A stretch of 64,000 nucleotides of DNA from Oscillospiraceae bacterium (lineage in GTDB: Bacteria > Bacillota > Clostridia > Oscillospirales > Acutalibacteraceae), in contig SVPZ01000008.1 in assembly GCA_015065605.1 (NCBI GenBank), positions 1 to 64,000 of the forward strand, in the 5' to 3' direction. Shown piece by piece: positions 61,127-64,000 of the stretch; positions within the stretch are counted from its first letter, which is position 1, and every line of letters starts with the position of its first letter. Made by a program: the position numbers and the translations under genes. The notes below the pieces were generated by a model. The model was not told the origin of the DNA. It worked only from the letters and a program-made list of their open reading frames with translations, and did not search any database.

Positions 61127-62677
61127 TTATTTTTCACCTTCTACGTTAAGTTTAACAACAACCGTATTGTCAATGACGGCAATACTGTTTGTAGCCGGCC
61201 ATTCTCCCATAGCCTTTACTTCATCTTTTTGGGCAAATTTTTCCTTCTCAACTCCATACAAAAATTCATAATTCATATCGCAATAATCATTCAAAGCACT
61301 GCATAACACGCTTTGTCCAACGGTTTCATCATCAGCACGAAGGATATAGCCATCAGTAATTCCGGTAATATTAGGCGAAAGATTAACACTATAATCCTCA
61401 CTATTCTCTAATGCACCGAATATAACGATCTTCTTACAATTTTTTGAATCGGGAGATTGCTCAATTCTATCAGCTATACGTATCAAAGTGCCGTATGATT
61501 TTTCATAGGCTATTTGAGCTTTATGATAACTGACGTTTGCAACAACAACTTGATTTGCCACTAAAACGATAGCAGTAATAAGTATAATCCACTGCTTTAT
61601 ATACGAGTGCTTTTTGGTAACATCCGTGCCGCGTTCATAAAGTATAATAAAGAACAAATAAAAGACAGCGTATCCCATAAGCATAAGTGTATGATAATCA
61701 ATACCGGGATTAATAAACGACAAAACGCCTGCTCCTATAATCAACATAGCACAAAAAACAATAACGGCAAATATATTCCAAAAACTTTTATAAATTTTAT
61801 TGATTACTATGTATTTTCCGTAATGAGCAATAGTAAACAATAGTGCAAACGCATTAATTATCACGTGAACATTTATACCATTTGAGAAATCAAAAAAGAA
61901 ATCTTTAAATGTTTCCTTGATTGTATAGAGCGATCCCCAAATATCCAACGAAGATAACGAAAAAGAAGAATTAATACCTTGATAATCAAGCAAATCGGTT
62001 GAGAAAACGCTCATTACAATTCTAAGAATTACGCTATAAAGCACTACCCCGCCAATTCCGGATATAAGAATAAAGGAAATTTTCTTAAGTATAGCGATAA
62101 ACTGCGTTCTATCGTAGATAATTTCATCGATAAGTTTAAGTAAAACAAGCATTATTGTTACTGTCAAATAAGCTTGATATATACCGGTTGATAAAGCGAT
62201 GAGCAATGCGGAAAGTAAATACCTTGGTTTTTTGCTCGTTAAAAACATAGCAGCAAGAGTTGAAAGGAAAAATGCAATACTATATCCATCCGCAACGTAA
62301 TTATACATCATAATTGAAGTGACCGTAGGGAAAGATACTATAACCGAACCTATCAAAACTGCGGTTATTTTTTTACTTACATTAAGAATTTTGCAGATTA
62401 TAACAGCTCCTAAAGCGTGAAATATAATTGCAATAATACCGTTTAAAAAAGGAAGATCGTAAAAAGAAGTAAAAGAGCAGATAACCGGAAGGAACCATCT
62501 GCCAAGACCGATCATATTTTGAGAATCGTATCTGAAGACAAGCGAATCCCAATTAGGAATCCAACCTGTCAATTTATATATATGAGCAAGTAACCCCACA
62601 ATTAAAGCTGCAAAAAAGCAAACTTTCCATACTGGCAATATATTAGAATAAAATTTTTTAAGAGTTTTTTCCGGCAA
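61127..62677 (-). CDS. GtrII-like membrane glycosyltransferase
   Basis: A 516-aa protein with about eleven hydrophobic helices and a C-terminal extracellular domain of about 130 residues. The GRWFLPVICS ... YDLPFLNGIIAIIFHALGA block and the VSFPTVTSIMMYNYVADGY segment match the GtrII family, which transfers a sugar from undecaprenyl phosphate to a polymer outside the membrane. The frame opens with an ATG at 62695 inside the preceding gene; the TTG at 62677, behind GGAG and just after the neighbouring stop codon, is preferred. The GtrB-like enzyme at 45905-46834 could supply its lipid-linked donor. Confidence 0.8.
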   Translation of the reverse strand: MPEKTLKKFYSNILPVWKVCFFAALIVGLLAHIYKLTGWIPNWDSLVFRYDSQNMIGLGRWFLPVICSFTSFYDLPFLNGIIAIIFHALGAVIICKILNVSKKITAVLIGSVIVSFPTVTSIMMYNYVADGYSIAFFLSTLAAMFLTSKKPRYLLSALLIALSTGIYQAYLTVTIMLVLLKLIDEIIYDRTQFIAILKKISFILISGIGGVVLYSVILRIVMSVFSTDLLDYQGINSSFSLSSLDIWGSLYTIKETFKDFFFDFSNGINVHVIINAFALLFTIAHYGKYIVINKIYKSFWNIFAVIVFCAMLIIGAGVLSFINPGIDYHTLMLMGYAVFYLFFIILYERGTDVTKKHSYIKQWIILITAIVLVANQVVVANVSYHKAQIAYEKSYGTLIRIADRIEQSPDSKNCKKIVIFGALENSEDYSVNLSPNITGITDGYILRADDETVGQSVLCSALNDYCDMNYEFLYGVEKEKFAQKDEVKAMGEWPATNSIAVIDNTVVVKLNVEGEK

Positions 62678-62679
62678 AA

Positions 62680-63414
62680 TTACCACTCCAGCCATTTGAA
62701 TTTATGTAAAAATTTTCCGTAAAGCTTATCGTAAAGTTTTACGCCCAGAAGACGTTTTAAGAACAGCGTTCGCTTAGCTGTTGCAGACGTCCACGAAGCA
62801 GAAAAATGATGTATAGAATAAGTGTTATTGGTAATTACGATTTTTCCGGTATAGTATTTCATAGGGCAAAGATAATCTTCAGGTAACATTCTAATACCCA
62901 TAAAAACTTGATCTTGATTATTACTGTTAAATCCCAATTTTACCATTGTTTTGGTATTTCTGTCAGGACAAGGAGTAATATCATAAGAACCGTCACTAAG
63001 CAAAAAAGGAATGTCGTCGTAATCATTAAGTAAGGCGCCAACTAAAGCATTTCCCTGTTCACAAGCAAAACCCAGACCGGTGGATATAACAGAATTATCA
63101 TCAAAGCCCATGTATCCACCATCAACAACAAGATCATCTATCGGCTTTATAATTTCTACGTCGGTATCAAGATATATTCCGCCGTTTTCATACAAAACTT
63201 TTAGTCTTGCATAGTCACTGACAAAGGCCCATTTTTTCGCTTCATAAGCTTCGGCTGCATATCTGTTTTGTTTAAAATCAAAATTTTCTTCATTAATGCA
63301 AACTATTTCATACTGAGGACAGAATTTTCTCCAACTTCGTATGCATTTTTGTGCAAGTTTAGGAAGTTCATTTTTACCAAACCAGCAATAATAAATCACT
63401 TTTGGTACACTCAT
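62680..63414 (-). CDS. Glycosyltransferase, GT32 family
   Basis: A 244-aa protein with IPKxIYYCWFG-type start (VPKVIYYCWFGKNELP), KWAFVSDYARLKVLYENGGIYLDTDVEI (the DxD motif in a DTD), and the C-terminal HHFSASWTS motif. These mark the OCH1/capsular polysaccharide synthesis group. It overlaps the flippase gene by four bases and is coupled to it. Confidence 0.9.
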   Translation of the reverse strand: MSVPKVIYYCWFGKNELPKLAQKCIRSWRKFCPQYEIVCINEENFDFKQNRYAAEAYEAKKWAFVSDYARLKVLYENGGIYLDTDVEIIKPIDDLVVDGGYMGFDDNSVISTGLGFACEQGNALVGALLNDYDDIPFLLSDGSYDITPCPDRNTKTMVKLGFNSNNQDQVFMGIRMLPEDYLCPMKYYTGKIVITNNTYSIHHFSASWTSATAKRTLFLKRLLGVKLYDKLYGKFLHKFKWLEW

Positions 63415-64000
63415 TGGTTCTTCTTCCCCCTATAAAATTCAAAAACAGTTTTAAAAGCAGTCTTATTGAAAATAAAATTAGTTAAAACGTATAAAACGAT
63501 TATCCAAACAGAATGAACAACTCCATTTATCAAAAGTTTACCGAAAGAATAATTACTGAAAGAATCAACGTAAAAAACTGCCAAAACAACTAAAAACACC
63601 AAAACGTTTAAAAGCAACGTTTTATAAGTTAAAAATTGTTTGCGATTTAATACCATTTTATTAGTATGGTAGATAGTTACGATACTGCGATAAACAAGAG
63701 CAACTATAGTACCTAAAATAGCACCGCATATTCCTAAAAAAACAATAGCAACTACAGAAACGCTCAGGTTTAAAATCATTTCCCAAATAGCAAATGATCG
63801 AGTTTTTTTAAAGTCACCCGCAAACTCGATAACGCTATTTACAGGAATTTTGCAATTAGAAATTAGATTCATTATAACAAACAAAATTAAAAGCAGTCTG
63901 TTAGTGTATTCTGCATCATTAATGCCTTTTGTATAAATCTGTATAATCGGCAGAAGAAAAACAGCCATTAATGTATATACAATAAACGTAGCCATAACGT
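63411..64000 (-). CDS. Wzx-like polysaccharide flippase (C-terminal part, runs off the window)
   Basis: The frame is open through the right edge; an internal ATG at 63995 is not taken as the start. About 196 residues are visible with six hydrophobic helices and short basic loops, ending in a basic tail. This is the shape of the C-terminal half of MATE/MOP-type oligosaccharide flippases (RfbX/Wzx), with the IVTIYHTNKMVLNRKQF loop common in Firmicute members. It would move the lipid-linked repeat unit across the membrane. Confidence 0.75.
   Translation of the reverse strand, partial: VMATFIVYTLMAVFLLPIIQIYTKGINDAEYTNRLLLILFVIMNLISNCKIPVNSVIEFAGDFKKTRSFAIWEMILNLSVSVVAIVFLGICGAILGTIVALVYRSIVTIYHTNKMVLNRKQFLTYKTLLLNVLVFLVVLAVFYVDSFSNYSFGKLLINGVVHSVWIIVLYVLTNFIFNKTAFKTVFEFYRGKKNQ

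Overview
The window looks like a chromosomal segment of an AT-rich, anaerobic, endospore-forming Clostridia-type Firmicute, possibly a gut Oscillospirales-like lineage. The reasons are spoIVA and spoIIM, a PolC-type replicative polymerase, a complete NADH-linked [FeFe]-hydrogenase operon with a second sensor-type hydrogenase, the MEP isoprenoid genes (dxs, dxr, ispG, ispA), GGAGG-type ribosome binding sites with frequent TTG/GTG starts, and TTGACA-17-TATAAT promoters. I see no phage, insertion sequence, CRISPR array, rRNA or tRNA.

Layout. 1-1,980: the end of an unknown gene, two unknown plus-strand genes, a YfcE-type phosphodiesterase and a possible small membrane peptide. 1,981-2,369: AT-rich DNA with an inverted repeat and a duplicated 60-base element. 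2,370-7,712: a XerC-like recombinase, spoIVA, and the minus-strand operon spoIIM / xerD-like / FAD oxidoreductase. 7,713-8,044: a repeat-rich divergent control region. 8,045-10,041: an SDR reductase (probably the EF-P 5-aminopentanone reductase) and a membrane-anchored G5-M23 cell wall hydrolase behind WalR-like boxes. 10,135-20,052: the conserved run pyrH-frr-uppS-cdsA-dxr-rseP-ispG-polC. 20,134-23,741: a DMT transporter, a YgiQ radical SAM protein and a FliB-like protein. 23,775-32,089: the operon nusB-xseA-xseB-ispA-dxs-tlyA-nadK-argR-recN. 32,251-34,129: a DivIVA-like protein coupled to an orphan fumarase beta subunit, and a PHP phosphatase. 34,232-42,426: the hydrogenase operon. 42,651-45,875: an RNA m5C methyltransferase, a DUF4080-type radical SAM protein and trmB. 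45,905-64,000: a long co-directional Wzx/Wzy-type polysaccharide cluster, entering from beyond the right edge.

How the parts fit. The pyrH-polC and nusB-recN operons supply core functions: nucleotide, phospholipid, isoprenoid and undecaprenyl synthesis, replication and repair. The undecaprenyl carrier made by uppS is also the lipid on which the right-hand polysaccharide cluster would build its repeat unit. That cluster has an initiating sugar transferase, about seven other glycosyltransferases, a Wzx-like flippase, a Wzy-like polymerase and two adjacent Wzz-like proteins. One Wzz-like protein carries a cytoplasmic, catalytically degenerate GGDEF domain, and a membrane-anchored EAL protein lies downstream. 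No BY-kinase is visible. A membrane-anchored phosphoesterase with an unusual N-terminal domain lies between the glycosyltransferases and the Wzz pair.

The most notable observations are the Wzz-GGDEF fusion and its setting; a PolC without the usual exonuclease insertion; a XerD-like recombinase with Lys at the first catalytic Arg, near five copies of a motif matching the XerD half of Bacillus dif; a 12-6-12 inverted repeat and arm copies beside xerC; and an orphan fumarase beta subunit. All family calls come from reading the sequence by eye; no database search was run.
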